From NCBI RefSeq assembly GCF_002910905.1, contig NZ_NEUE01000311.1, forward strand, positions 1-64,000: a stretch of DNA of 64,000 bases, read 5' to 3'. Position 1 is the first letter of the stretch. Each line of letters begins with the position of its first letter. A model generated the notes under the pieces. The model made no database searches, was not told where the DNA came from, and worked only from the letters and a program-made list of their open reading frames with translations. Shown in pieces: positions 15,938-24,465 of this stretch. Source of the DNA: Streptomyces sp. SM11 (GTDB lineage Bacteria > Actinomycetota > Actinomycetes > Streptomycetales > Streptomycetaceae). The position numbers and the translations under genes were made by a program.

Positions 15938-18367
15938 TCACGGGGCCGCCGCGGGATCCGGCGCCGGGACCACGGGGCCCCCACCCTCCGAGGCGTCGTC
16001 GTCGCCCACGGCGATGCCCCGCCGCTTGGAGATGCTGACCGCGACGACGATGATCCCGATGGCGATGACGGACACCAGTGCCCGCACCCAGGGATTCGCG
16101 TCCGCTCCGTAGCTGAACTGTACGATCGCCGGAGCGATGAGCAGGGCGACCAGGTTCATCACCTTGAGGAGCGGGTTGATCGCCGGGCCCGCCGTGTCCT
16201 TGAACGGGTCGCCGACCGTGTCGCCGATCACGGTCGCGGCATGGGCCTCGCTGCCCTTGCCGCCGTGGTGACCGTCCTCGACGAGCTTCTTGGCGTTGTC
16301 CCAGGCACCGCCGGAGTTGGCGAGGAACACCGCCATCAGCGTTCCGGTGCCGATCGCGCCGGCGAGGTACGAGCCGAGCGCGCCGACGCCGAGGGAGAAG
16401 CCGACCGCGATCGGCGCCAGCACCGCGAGCAGGCCCGGCGTGGCCAGTTCACGCAGGGCGTCGCGAGTGCAGATGTCGACGACGCGCCCGTACTCCGGCT
16501 TCTCCGAGTAGTCCATGATCCCGGGATGCTCGCGGAACTGCCGCCTGACCTCGTAGACAACGGCCCCGGCGGACCGGGACACCGCGTTGATGGCGAGCCC
16601 GGAGAACAGGAAGACGACCGCGGCTCCCAGGATCAGGCCGACCAGGTTGTTGGGCTGCGAGATGTCCAGGCTCAGCCCGAGCTCGCCCGCCCCGGCCCCG
16701 ACCTCGTCGACCGCCTTGGCGATGGCGTCGCGGTAGGACCCGAAGAGCGCCGCCGCCGCCAGGACGGCGGTGGCGATGGCGATGCCCTTGGTAATGGCCT
16801 TGGTCGTGTTGCCGACCGCGTCCAGGTCGGTGAGCACCTGGGCGCCGGCGCCTGTGACGTCCCCGGACATCTCGGCGATGCCCTGGGCGTTGTCCGAGAC
16901 CGGCCCGAAGGTGTCCATGGCCACGATGACACCCACCGTGGTGAGGAGCCCGGTCCCGGCGAGCGCGACCGCGAAGAGCGCCAGCATGATCGACGTGCCG
17001 CCCAGCAGGAACGCCCCGTAGACACCGAGGCTGATCAGCAGCGCGGTGTAGACCGCCGATTCCAGGCCGATGGAGATGCCCGCGAGCACAACGGTGGCCG
17101 GGCCGGTGAGCGCGGACTTCCCGATGTCCCGCACCGGCCGGCGGTTGGTCTCGGTGAAGTAGCCGGTGAGCTGCTGGATGAGCGCGGCCAGGACGATACC
17201 GATGGCCACCGCGACCAGGGCGAAGATCCGCGGATCGCCGCCGTGTGCGGCGATCGCCCCGTCGGTGACCCCGTCCAGCTCTGCGTACGAGGACGGCAGA
17301 TAGGCGAAGGCGGCCACGGCCACCAGGGCGAGCGAGATCACCGCGGAGATGAAGAAGCCCCGGTTGATCGCGGTCATCCCACTGCGGTCGGCGCGGCGCG
17401 GGGCGACCGCGAAGATCCCGATCATCGCGGTGACGACGCCGATCGCCGGGACCATCAGGGGGAAGGCGAGACCGGAGTCGCCGAACGCCGCCGTGCCGAG
17501 GATGAGCGCGGCGACGAGCGTCACGGCGTACGACTCGAAGAGGTCGGCGGCCATACCCGCGCAGTCACCGACGTTGTCGCCCACGTTGTCGGCGATGGTG
17601 GCGGCGTTACGCGGATCGTCCTCCGGAATGCCCTGCTCCACCTTGCCCACCAGGTCGGCGCCCACATCGGCGGCCTTGGTGAAGATCCCGCCGCCGACCC
17701 TCATGAACATGGCGATCAGCGCCGCGCCGAGGCCGAACCCCTCCAGCACCTTGGGCGCGTCGGCGGCATAGACGAGCACCACGCAGGACGCCCCGAGCAG
17801 TCCGAGCCCCACGGTGATCATTCCGACCACGCCACCGGTACGGAAAGCGATCTTCATCGCCTTGTGCGAGACAGTGGTGAGATCCTTTTCCGGTTCGCCT
17901 TCCGCCGGAGTCGCCTCACGCGCGGCTGCCGCCACCCGCACATTGCTCCGCACGGCGAGCCGCATGCCGATGTATCCGGTCGCCGCCGAGAAAAGCGCAC
18001 CCACCAGGAAGAAGAGGGAACGCCCCGCGCGCTGCGACCAGTTGTCGGCCGGCAACAGGAACAACAGGAAGAACACGACGACGGAGAAAAAACCGACCGT
18101 GCGCAGCTGTCGGGCCAGATAGGCGTTCGCGCCCTCCTGGACCGCCGCGGCGATCTCCTTCATGCGTTCGGTGCCCTCGCCGGCCGCCAGCACCTGGCGT
18201 ACGAGCAGCTGGGCGACGATCAGCGCGGCGACGGCGACGACCGCCACCATGATGACGATCAGCCGGTTGCCGTCGGTGAGTACCGCCGCCGCGAGGGAGA
18301 CGGGCCGGTCGGAAAGTGCGGATTCTTGCGTCAGTGCTGCCATTGGGGTGGTGAAGAACTCCGCCAT
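15938..18367 (-). CDS. hppA: Proton-translocating inorganic pyrophosphatase
   Basis: Integral membrane pump that couples PPi hydrolysis to H+ export. The start is ATG 18367 (MAEFFTTPMAALTQES), with AGGAGG 6 bases upstream, giving 809 residues. About 16 membrane helices are visible. The family signature DVGADLVGKVEQGIPEDDPRN and the acidic substrate site DNVGDNVGDCAGMAAD are intact. The lysine in GNTTKA (K+-dependent enzymes have alanine there) marks it as a K+-independent proton pump. The cytoplasmic end SKRRGIAVGDDDASEGG is variable. A long spacer with repeats separates it from the anti-sigma gene upstream. Confidence 0.95.
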   Translation of the reverse strand: MAEFFTTPMAALTQESALSDRPVSLAAAVLTDGNRLIVIMVAVVAVAALIVAQLLVRQVLAAGEGTERMKEIAAAVQEGANAYLARQLRTVGFFSVVVFFLLFLLPADNWSQRAGRSLFFLVGALFSAATGYIGMRLAVRSNVRVAAAAREATPAEGEPEKDLTTVSHKAMKIAFRTGGVVGMITVGLGLLGASCVVLVYAADAPKVLEGFGLGAALIAMFMRVGGGIFTKAADVGADLVGKVEQGIPEDDPRNAATIADNVGDNVGDCAGMAADLFESYAVTLVAALILGTAAFGDSGLAFPLMVPAIGVVTAMIGIFAVAPRRADRSGMTAINRGFFISAVISLALVAVAAFAYLPSSYAELDGVTDGAIAAHGGDPRIFALVAVAIGIVLAALIQQLTGYFTETNRRPVRDIGKSALTGPATVVLAGISIGLESAVYTALLISLGVYGAFLLGGTSIMLALFAVALAGTGLLTTVGVIVAMDTFGPVSDNAQGIAEMSGDVTGAGAQVLTDLDAVGNTTKAITKGIAIATAVLAAAALFGSYRDAIAKAVDEVGAGAGELGLSLDISQPNNLVGLILGAAVVFLFSGLAINAVSRSAGAVVYEVRRQFREHPGIMDYSEKPEYGRVVDICTRDALRELATPGLLAVLAPIAVGFSLGVGALGSYLAGAIGTGTLMAVFLANSGGAWDNAKKLVEDGHHGGKGSEAHAATVIGDTVGDPFKDTAGPAINPLLKVMNLVALLIAPAIVQFSYGADANPWVRALVSVIAIGIIVVAVSISKRRGIAVGDDDASEGGGPVVPAPDPAAAP

Positions 18368-18589
18368 ACGTCCTCCTTGACGCTCAGCGCTCAAGTCGTG
18401 GAGGGATTGTAGGGAGCGGAACCTGATCAAAACAGTGGGCGGGAAGAGAATTGATCGCCCTCCCCCCCAACGCCGATAGATCAGCGGATCGATTCTGCTC
18501 GAATACAGTAAGGGGGCAGGCGCATTACACGGCTGGACTCAAGAAAAAAGGGCCTGCTCAGCAGAGCTTGGCAAACAGAAAATCACCCG

Positions 18590-18920
18590 CGCGTGCCGGG
18601 GTCCCCGCGGCCCTCAGGGGGTCAGGGGGTCGGGGGTCGGGGTGTCGGGCGCGGGCCCGGGCCACAGGGTCTCAGCGCCTCGGGGTCGCAACGGCGGGTT
18701 CTCAGCGCCTCAGGGTCGCGACGTGGGCAACAGGCACGGGCAACAGGCACGGGCAACGACCTCGGCTCGCGAGCGCGGGGCTTCCGCGCCCCCGGGCACG
18801 GGGGGCTTCCGCGCCTCCGAGCCGGGTGTCGGCGCCTCCGGGCACGGGCGTCGGCGCCTCGGGGCCCGGGGCTCATCGTCTCGGGGGCGCGGGCACCGGC
18901 CTCACGCCTCAGGCCCCGGA
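18590..18920. repeat. Degenerate GC-rich repeat tract between hppA and the anti-sigma gene
   Basis: The 569-base gap 18368-18936 has no convincing gene. Its right part is made of imperfect direct repeats: two copies of TCTCAGCGCCTCGGGGTCGC-like sequence (about 18667-18725), three GGCAACAGGCAC-like units (about 18725-18760), and several CGCCTCCGGGCACGG-like units (18785-18870). Nearly pure GC gives spurious open frames on both strands. The left part (18370-18560) is less GC-rich and presumably holds the hppA promoter. Confidence 0.6.
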
Positions 18921-18936
18921 ATCGCGGGCACGGATC

Positions 18937-19407
18937 TCAGGGCCGTACCGCGGCGTCGGCCGTCGGCCAGCTCATACGGATCACTCCGCCGCCCGCACCG
19001 GAACGGACCTCCACGTCATCGACGAGACCGCTGATGACCGCGAGGCCCATCTCGTCCTCGCCCTCGCCGTCCATCTCGGGGTCGGTCCGGGCCGGGCCCG
19101 TGCCGGAGGCACCGGCGCCGTTGCGCGCCCCAGGCTCGACAGGACCACCGCCGGGGCCGGGAACGCTGTCCCCGACCTCGATGGAGAACGTCTTCTCCTC
19201 CTCGGTCAGCGCGACGCTGACCGGCGCGGTGATGCCATGACTGCGGTGCAGCCCGACCGCGCGGCTGCACGCCTCGCCGACAGCGAGCCTGACCTCGTCG
19301 AGCACCGCCTCGTCCACGCCGGCCCGGCGCGCCACGGCGGCCGCCACCAGGCGGGCCGTCCTGACATGTTCAGGCTGGGCGCTGAAGCGGAGTTCAACGG
19401 TGGCCAT
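18937..19407 (-). CDS. RsbW/SpoIIAB-like anti-sigma factor kinase, BldG partner
   Basis: Likely an ATP-binding anti-sigma regulator working with BldG. It is in the position of S. coelicolor SCO3548, where the BldG partner ApgA is encoded. The start is ATG 19407 (MATVELRFSAQPEHVRTARL), with GAGGGGGA upstream, giving 156 residues. The GHKL ATPase N-box is LDEVRLAVGEACSRAV (conserved E and a substituted Asn region), and the G1 box region is DEMGLAVISGLVDDVEV, where the usual GxGL is reduced. A Gly/Pro/Glu-rich insert (about 105-130) splits the domain. The atypical boxes leave its kinase activity doubtful. It is 200 bases downstream of bldG and could be co-transcribed. Confidence 0.8.
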   Translation of the reverse strand: MATVELRFSAQPEHVRTARLVAAAVARRAGVDEAVLDEVRLAVGEACSRAVGLHRSHGITAPVSVALTEEEKTFSIEVGDSVPGPGGGPVEPGARNGAGASGTGPARTDPEMDGEGEDEMGLAVISGLVDDVEVRSGAGGGVIRMSWPTADAAVRP

Positions 19408-19606
19408 GCCATCCCCCTCGAACGTTCGGGCGTATGCCTCAGGGGGCCCGGGCGTGTCGCCCGGCACCCCTGCTCTCCTCCTCCGGAAGCCGACAAAGCC
19501 GACAGCCGACCCGAGGGTCGACCGCCTGCCCGTCACGGCCCATGCGCTGCCGCTGCCGGCCTGTTCACTGCCTGCCGACCGGCCCGGAGACCGGCCTGCT
19601 CCGACC

Positions 19607-19960
19607 TCAGTCGGTGGCGGCGACAGCCTCGTCGACCGTGGTGTGAATCGGGAACACCTTGGTCAGACCTGTGATCCGGAAGATCTTGAGAATGCGCTCC
19701 TGGTTGCAGACCAGGCGCAACGAGCCCTCATGGGCCCGGACACGCTTCAAGCCGCCCACGAGCACGCCGAGGCCGGTGGAGTCGAGGAAGTCGACGCCTT
19801 CCATGTCGACAACCAAGTGGTAGCTGCCGTCATTCACCAACTCGACCAACTGCTCGCGCAGCTTGGGCGCGGTATACACATCAATCTCGCCACCGACCTC
19901 GACGACCGTACGGTCGCCACCAGGGCCGGACACATTGCGAGTCGACAAGGACAGGTCCAC
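19607..19960 (-). CDS. bldG: Anti-anti-sigma factor BldG
   Basis: STAS-domain regulator needed for aerial hyphae and antibiotic production in Streptomyces. It binds anti-sigma factors when unphosphorylated. The start is GTG 19960 with GGAGGA 4 bases upstream, and the product has 117 residues. The phosphorylation motif is VDFLDSTGLGVLVGG, with the target serine at position 61. From memory, S. coelicolor BldG is 113 residues with the serine at 57, so this protein has about four extra residues near the N-terminus (VSGPGGDRT). The rest is nearly identical as I recall it. The helicase gene is divergent, and the 106 bases between hold both promoters. Confidence 0.95.
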   Translation of the reverse strand: MDLSLSTRNVSGPGGDRTVVEVGGEIDVYTAPKLREQLVELVNDGSYHLVVDMEGVDFLDSTGLGVLVGGLKRVRAHEGSLRLVCNQERILKIFRITGLTKVFPIHTTVDEAVAATD

Positions 19961-20066
19961 GGATCCTCCAGCACCTTGCTATCGAGCGGTCGCACCTCGG
20001 TCTCCCCGACGGAGGCCGGGGGACGGATCGCCAGCCGCGAAAGCATTCAATCACTTACCAGCAGCC

Positions 20067-22520
20067 ATGCACGACGCCTTGGGACCATTGTCCGCCACGC
20101 CAGTGACACACTCGGTGCCGATGGCCAAGAATCACCGTCCCGGACGACCACCCGAGAGTAGGGACATGCACCCCTCTCCCGCCATGATCCTCGACCGGCT
20201 CGCCGCAGGGGCGGGCCGGGCCGCGCGCATCACTCATACGGAGCACTTGCCCCCGCGATCGGGAACCCATGCCATCTGGCCGGATCGCATCCGGCCAGAA
20301 GTGATCTCGGCGATCGAGAAAGCCGGGATCGGCCGTCCGTGGGCGCATCAGGCGACCGCGGCCGCGTACGCGCTGGACGGCGAATCGGTCGTGATCGCCA
20401 CCGGCACGGCCTCCGGGAAGTCCCTCGCGTACCTCGCGCCGGTCCTCAGCACCCTCCTGGACGGCTCCGAGGCCCCGAACGGCCGCGGGGCCACCGCCCT
20501 GTACCTGGCCCCGACCAAGGCCCTGGCAGCCGACCAGCGGCGCTCGGTGAAGACGCTCGCGGCCCCGCTCGGCAACGCCGTCAGGCCCGCGGTCTACGAC
20601 GGCGACACCCCCGTCGAGGAACGCGAATGGGTACGGCAGTACGCGAACTACGTCCTGACCAACCCCGACATGCTGCACCGCGGGATCCTGCCGTCCCACC
20701 CCCGCTGGGCGTCCTTCCTGCGCGCCCTGCGGTTCGTCGTGATCGACGAGTGCCACACCTACCGGGGCGTCTTCGGCTCCCACGTCGCCCAGGTGCTGCG
20801 CCGTCTGCGGCGCCTGTGCGCCCGCTACGGGGCCGATCCGGTCTTCCTGCTGGCCTCGGCCACGGCTGCGGACCCCACGGTCGCAGCCGGGCGTCTGACG
20901 GGCCTGCCGGTCCGGGAGGTGTCCGAAGACGCCTCCCCGCGCGGTGAGCTGGTCTTCGCCCTGTGGGAGCCCCCGCTGACCGACCTGCACGGCGAGAAGG
21001 GCGCCCCCGTACGCCGTACCGCGACGGCCGAGACCGCCGACCTGCTCACCGACCTGACCCTCCAGGGCGTCCGCTCGGTCGCCTTCGTGCGCTCCCGGCG
21101 CGGCGCGGAACTGATCTCGGTGATCGCCAAGGAGCGCCTCGCGGAGGTCGACCGCTCGCTGCCGAAGCGGGTCGCCGCCTATCGCGGGGGCTACCTCCCG
21201 GAGGAACGCCGGGCCCTGGAGCGGGCGCTGCACTCCGGCGAGCTGCTCGGTCTGGCGGCCACCACCGCCCTGGAACTCGGCATCGACGTCTCCGGCCTCG
21301 ACTCGGTCGTCATCTGCGGCTACCCGGGCACGCGGGCGTCGCTCTGGCAGCAGGCGGGCCGTGCCGGCCGATCGGGGCAGGGCGCCCTGGCCGTTCTCGT
21401 GGCCCGGGACGACCCGCTGGACACCTATCTGGTGCACCACCCGGAGGCGCTGTTCCAGCAGCCCGTCGAGTCGACCGTGCTGGACCCGGACAATCCCTAC
21501 GTCCTGGCCCCCCACCTCTGCGCCGCAGCCGCCGAGCTGCCCCTCACAGAGCCCGACATCGCGCTCTTCGGCCCGGCCGTGCCCGAGCTGCTGCCGCAGT
21601 TGGAGGCGGCGAAGCTGCTGCGTAAAAGGGCCTCGGGCTGGCACTGGACCCGCCGCGAACGGGCCGCCGACCTCGCCGACATCCGGGGCGGGGGCGGCCG
21701 TCCGGTCCAGATCGTCGAGGAAGGTACCGGCCGTCTGCTGGGCACTGTCGACGCGGCCGCCGCCCACACGGCCGTCCACGAAGGCGCCGTCCATCTCCAC
21801 CAGGGCCGCACCCACCTGGTCCGGAAACTGGACCTGGAGGACTCCGTGGCCCTGGTCGAGCAGGCCGACCCGCCGTACTCGACGGTCGCCCGCGACACCA
21901 CCGCCATCACCGTCCTGGAGACCGACACCGAGATCCCCTGGGGTCAGGGGCGGCTCTGCTACGGCTCCGTCGAGGTCACCAACCAGGTCGTCGCGTTCCT
22001 CCGCCGGAAACTGATCACCGGGGAAGTCCTGGGCGAGACGAAGCTCGACCTGCCGCCCCGCACCCTGCGCACCCGCGCCGTCTGGTGGACGGTCACCGAG
22101 GACCAGCTCGACGCGGCCCGGATCAACCCGGAGATCCTCGGCGGCGCACTCCACGCAGCCGAGCACGCGTCGATCGGGCTGCTGCCGCTCTTCGCCACCT
22201 GCGACCGCTGGGACATCGGCGGCGTGTCCGTACCGCTGCACCCGGACACCCTGCTGCCGACGGTATTCGTGTACGACGGCCACCCGGGAGGAGCCGGATT
22301 CGCCGAGCGGGCCTTCCGCACCGCCCGTACGTGGCTGACGGCCACCCAGGAGGCCATCGCGTCCTGCGAGTGCGAGGCGGGCTGCCCCTCCTGCGTCCAG
22401 TCCCCCAAGTGCGGCAACGGCAATGAGCCCCTGCACAAACGCGGAGCCGTACGCCTGCTCACCGAGCTCCTCAGGGCCGCGCCCCCGGAACCGGCCGGAG
22501 CGACCACGTCGGAGGACTGA
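20067..22520 (+). CDS. DEAD/DEAH-box helicase with DUF1998 C-terminal domain
   Basis: Superfamily 2 helicase of the YprA/MrfA-like group, probably acting in DNA repair. The start is uncertain between ATG 20067 (MHDALGPLSATPVTHS) and ATG 20121 (MAKNHRPG). Relatives I recall begin a few codons earlier (MAFNHLP), and here that position reads AAA. Motif I is ATGTASGKSLAYL, motif II VIDECHTYRG, motif III LLASATAADP, motif V TTALELGIDVSGLD and motif VI QQAGRAGRSGQ. The C-terminal zinc-type cluster CECEAGCPSCVQSPKCGNGN is the DUF1998 hallmark. It is divergent from bldG and ends 14 bases before the convergent thioredoxin-like gene. Confidence 0.9.
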   Translation: MHDALGPLSATPVTHSVPMAKNHRPGRPPESRDMHPSPAMILDRLAAGAGRAARITHTEHLPPRSGTHAIWPDRIRPEVISAIEKAGIGRPWAHQATAAAYALDGESVVIATGTASGKSLAYLAPVLSTLLDGSEAPNGRGATALYLAPTKALAADQRRSVKTLAAPLGNAVRPAVYDGDTPVEEREWVRQYANYVLTNPDMLHRGILPSHPRWASFLRALRFVVIDECHTYRGVFGSHVAQVLRRLRRLCARYGADPVFLLASATAADPTVAAGRLTGLPVREVSEDASPRGELVFALWEPPLTDLHGEKGAPVRRTATAETADLLTDLTLQGVRSVAFVRSRRGAELISVIAKERLAEVDRSLPKRVAAYRGGYLPEERRALERALHSGELLGLAATTALELGIDVSGLDSVVICGYPGTRASLWQQAGRAGRSGQGALAVLVARDDPLDTYLVHHPEALFQQPVESTVLDPDNPYVLAPHLCAAAAELPLTEPDIALFGPAVPELLPQLEAAKLLRKRASGWHWTRRERAADLADIRGGGGRPVQIVEEGTGRLLGTVDAAAAHTAVHEGAVHLHQGRTHLVRKLDLEDSVALVEQADPPYSTVARDTTAITVLETDTEIPWGQGRLCYGSVEVTNQVVAFLRRKLITGEVLGETKLDLPPRTLRTRAVWWTVTEDQLDAARINPEILGGALHAAEHASIGLLPLFATCDRWDIGGVSVPLHPDTLLPTVFVYDGHPGGAGFAERAFRTARTWLTATQEAIASCECEAGCPSCVQSPKCGNGNEPLHKRGAVRLLTELLRAAPPEPAGATTSED

Positions 22521-22534
22521 ACCAGGAGGTGCTG

Positions 22535-23095
22535 TCAGGCTGGCAGCAGCGGCACGACCAGCCGCTTCAGCTCCGTCTCGCCGATCGCTCCGATCCGTGT
22601 CGCGGCGATCCGCCCCTCCGGGTCGACGATGATCGTGAACGGATATCCGGTGGTGTTCACCACGCCCTTCGGGAGCCGGAGGAGCTGCCGGCCCTGCGGG
22701 TCGTGCAGGCTCGGATACACGAGCTCCGCGTCCTTCTCGAAGGCACGTGCCTTCGAGACCGACACGTCCGCGTTGACCCCCACCACCCGCAGGCCCCTGC
22801 CCCTCAGTTCCTCGTGCACCCGGGAGAACCCGGGGGCCTCCGCACGGCACGGAACGCACCACGATGCCCACACGTTGACCACGACGACCTTGCCCCGCAG
22901 CCCCACCAGGCTGAACCGGCCGTCGCCGTCGACGCGTTCCCCCGCCAGCTCCGGCATCGCCACCCGGTCCGCGCGGGCGTACGCCTTCAGCGGCGCGGGC
23001 CCGTCGGCGTCGTCCGCGGGCAGAGGTGATGCCGAGCATCCCGCCAGCGCAGCCAGCAGGACGGCCACCGCGGTCGAGGTCCGTAGCGTCTTCAC
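22535..23095 (-). CDS. TlpA/ResA-like thioredoxin lipoprotein
   Basis: Extracytoplasmic thiol-disulfide oxidoreductase. I start at GTG 23095 (VKTLRTSTAVAVLLAALAGCS), which gives a lipoprotein signal with lipobox LAGC. A longer reading from 23152 adds a non-signal-like leader. The redox motif is WASWCVPCRAEAP in a standard AhpC/TSA-Redoxin fold, followed by the cis-Pro segment TTGYPFTIIVDPEGR. Such proteins reduce apocytochrome c or other exported cysteines. No cytochrome maturation genes are adjacent, so the partner is unknown. It converges with the helicase gene. Confidence 0.85.
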   Translation of the reverse strand: MKTLRTSTAVAVLLAALAGCSASPLPADDADGPAPLKAYARADRVAMPELAGERVDGDGRFSLVGLRGKVVVVNVWASWCVPCRAEAPGFSRVHEELRGRGLRVVGVNADVSVSKARAFEKDAELVYPSLHDPQGRQLLRLPKGVVNTTGYPFTIIVDPEGRIAATRIGAIGETELKRLVVPLLPA

Positions 23096-23267
23096 GTTCG
23101 TCGATGATGCCACCGGGGCCGTGGACAGGCGCACGTGCCCACCACGGAACACTCGGGACCGTCGAACGGCCGGCCCCAGCGATCATTCCCCCAGCGGCCC
23201 GCCGGGCCCCGGCACCCCTGTCGGGCACCGTGGCGCGGGGAGCGGCCGCGGAGCCGCCCCGGGAATC

Positions 23268-23636
23268 GGCCGGAGGACCGGCCCGGGCCCTGACGGCGGG
23301 TTCATAGGGCCCGAACCCCGAACGGGCGGTCACATCGGCGATCTCCCCGTGCACCGCGCAGCGAACGACCACAGCGCCCTGTGCCAGAGCCACCCGCCGG
23401 GCCGCCTCGCACGCGACCACTGCCCCTTCCAGCGCCCGGTCCGCAGCCGCGAGGGCCGCCAGATCCGCGGCCCCGCCCGCCCGGTGACGGGCAGCCACGA
23501 CCTGCCCCAGCGCAAGCACCACGGCGAACACGGTGCACAGCCCGGCCGCGGTCACAGCCACCCACACCGTCGCCACACCCCGGTCCGAGACCCGGCCCCG
23601 ACCCCGACCCCGACCCCGAGGCTGCCTCGCCCTCAT
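23268..23636 (-). CDS. TadE-like minor pilin (Rv3654c type); stop codon missing at the expected place
   Basis: Last gene of the tad operon. ATG 23636 overlaps the upstream TGA (ATGA). The product begins with a basic leader (RARQPRGRGRGRGR), then DRGVATVWVAVTAAGLCTVF, a single membrane helix typical of 'helicase/secretion neighborhood TadE-like' proteins, and a helical region LAALAAADRALEGAVVACEAARR ending in VRCAVHGEIADVTA. Homologous sequence stops near RARAGPP (about 23268), but the frame has no stop there and stays open all the way to 20055, through the thioredoxin gene region and antisense to the helicase. The end given is that of the recognisable domain. A frameshift or lost stop is likely. 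Confidence 0.6.
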
Positions 23637-24046
23637 GGCCCAGCACCCCCCACCGTGTCCTCCGCCAGGGCAGCCGCCTCGGCGCTCAGCGTCAGGGCCA
23701 GCACCCCCGGCCCCGGGGTCGCCGCCTCCACCCGGACACGCCACAGATCTCCCGCCCGCCCGACCTCGACCCGGGCACCGCGGGGCGCCGCGTCACGCGC
23801 GGCCTCCAGAACTGCCGCCTCCGGCTCCGCACGGGCCGCGGCCCGTGCCCCCGCCCGCGCCGCATCCACGCAACGGATCTGATCCGAGGCCGCCAACAGC
23901 GCCCACAGCAACGCCACGGCGAAAGCGACCAGCACCGGGATCACCACAGCCGCCTCTGCGGTCACGGCACCCCGGTCGCCGCACCCGTCGCCGCCGGGCA
24001 CCCGGCCCCGGTACCGGGCCGGGGAAAGGTCGCGGTCCGAGGCCAC
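23633..24046 (-). CDS. TadE-family pilus assembly protein
   Basis: Minor pseudopilin of the Tad system. I take GTG 24046 (VASDRDLSPARYRGR) as start because AAAGGAG precedes it. The diagnostic TadE N-terminal motif is RGAVTAEAAVVIPVLVAF, which includes the processing-site Glu and one membrane helix. The extracellular part LLAASDQIRCVDAARAGARAAAR and a beta-rich end follow. The 137-residue protein is translationally coupled to the next TadE-like gene by an ATGA overlap. Confidence 0.85.
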   Translation of the reverse strand: MASDRDLSPARYRGRVPGGDGCGDRGAVTAEAAVVIPVLVAFAVALLWALLAASDQIRCVDAARAGARAAARAEPEAAVLEAARDAAPRGARVEVGRAGDLWRVRVEAATPGPGVLALTLSAEAAALAEDTVGGAGP

Positions 24047-24086
24047 TGGCTCCTTTCCCCTCCCCAGGAGGCACCTTGGCGGGATC

Positions 24087-24353
24087 TCAGAACTTCGCAT
24101 CGAGCGCGTCCTCGACCAGCGACTGCAGCGCCGACAGCACCGGCCCGCTGTTCACCACCTTGTAGAGCACCGCGGCGAAGGCACACGCGGCGATGGTTCC
24201 CACCGCGTACTCGGACGTGGTCATCCCTCGATCGGACCGGCCGAGTCGCCCCGCCCACCGTGCGGGCCACTTCGCCGACCGGCCCGGCACCCTCGTGGCC
24301 AGCCGCCCCGTACGCAGAGCATCGACGGTCCGGTCCCAGAACTTCGTATTCAT
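24087..24353 (-). CDS. DUF4244 Flp-pilin-like protein
   Basis: An 88-residue protein with a basic leader of 43 residues, then DRGMTTSEYAVGTIAACAFAAVLYKVV. The G-M-T-T-S-E-Y sequence followed by a single hydrophobic helix is the layout of Flp-type prepilins, cleaved before the conserved Glu by a prepilin peptidase. It is the likely major pilin of the Tad system in this operon. It lies between tadC and the TadE genes. No prepilin peptidase (tadV) is encoded in the window, so it must be elsewhere. Confidence 0.85.
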   Translation of the reverse strand: MNTKFWDRTVDALRTGRLATRVPGRSAKWPARWAGRLGRSDRGMTTSEYAVGTIAACAFAAVLYKVVNSGPVLSALQSLVEDALDAKF

Positions 24354-24465
24354 CTCATCCCCCGATGAGCATCAGTGACGAGCGGATGTCCGAGCGGAAC
24401 ACCCGTGAGTGACAGCGGAAATGAATGGCCGGCAGGTCACCGCCGGCCGCGAACCGCGCGCAGCC

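Noticed and set aside
18593..19240. Rightward 215-codon frame across the repeat tract and anti-sigma gene
   Set aside because: Its sequence is Gly/Arg/Ala/Pro filler created by GC repeats, and its second half is antisense to the anti-sigma gene.
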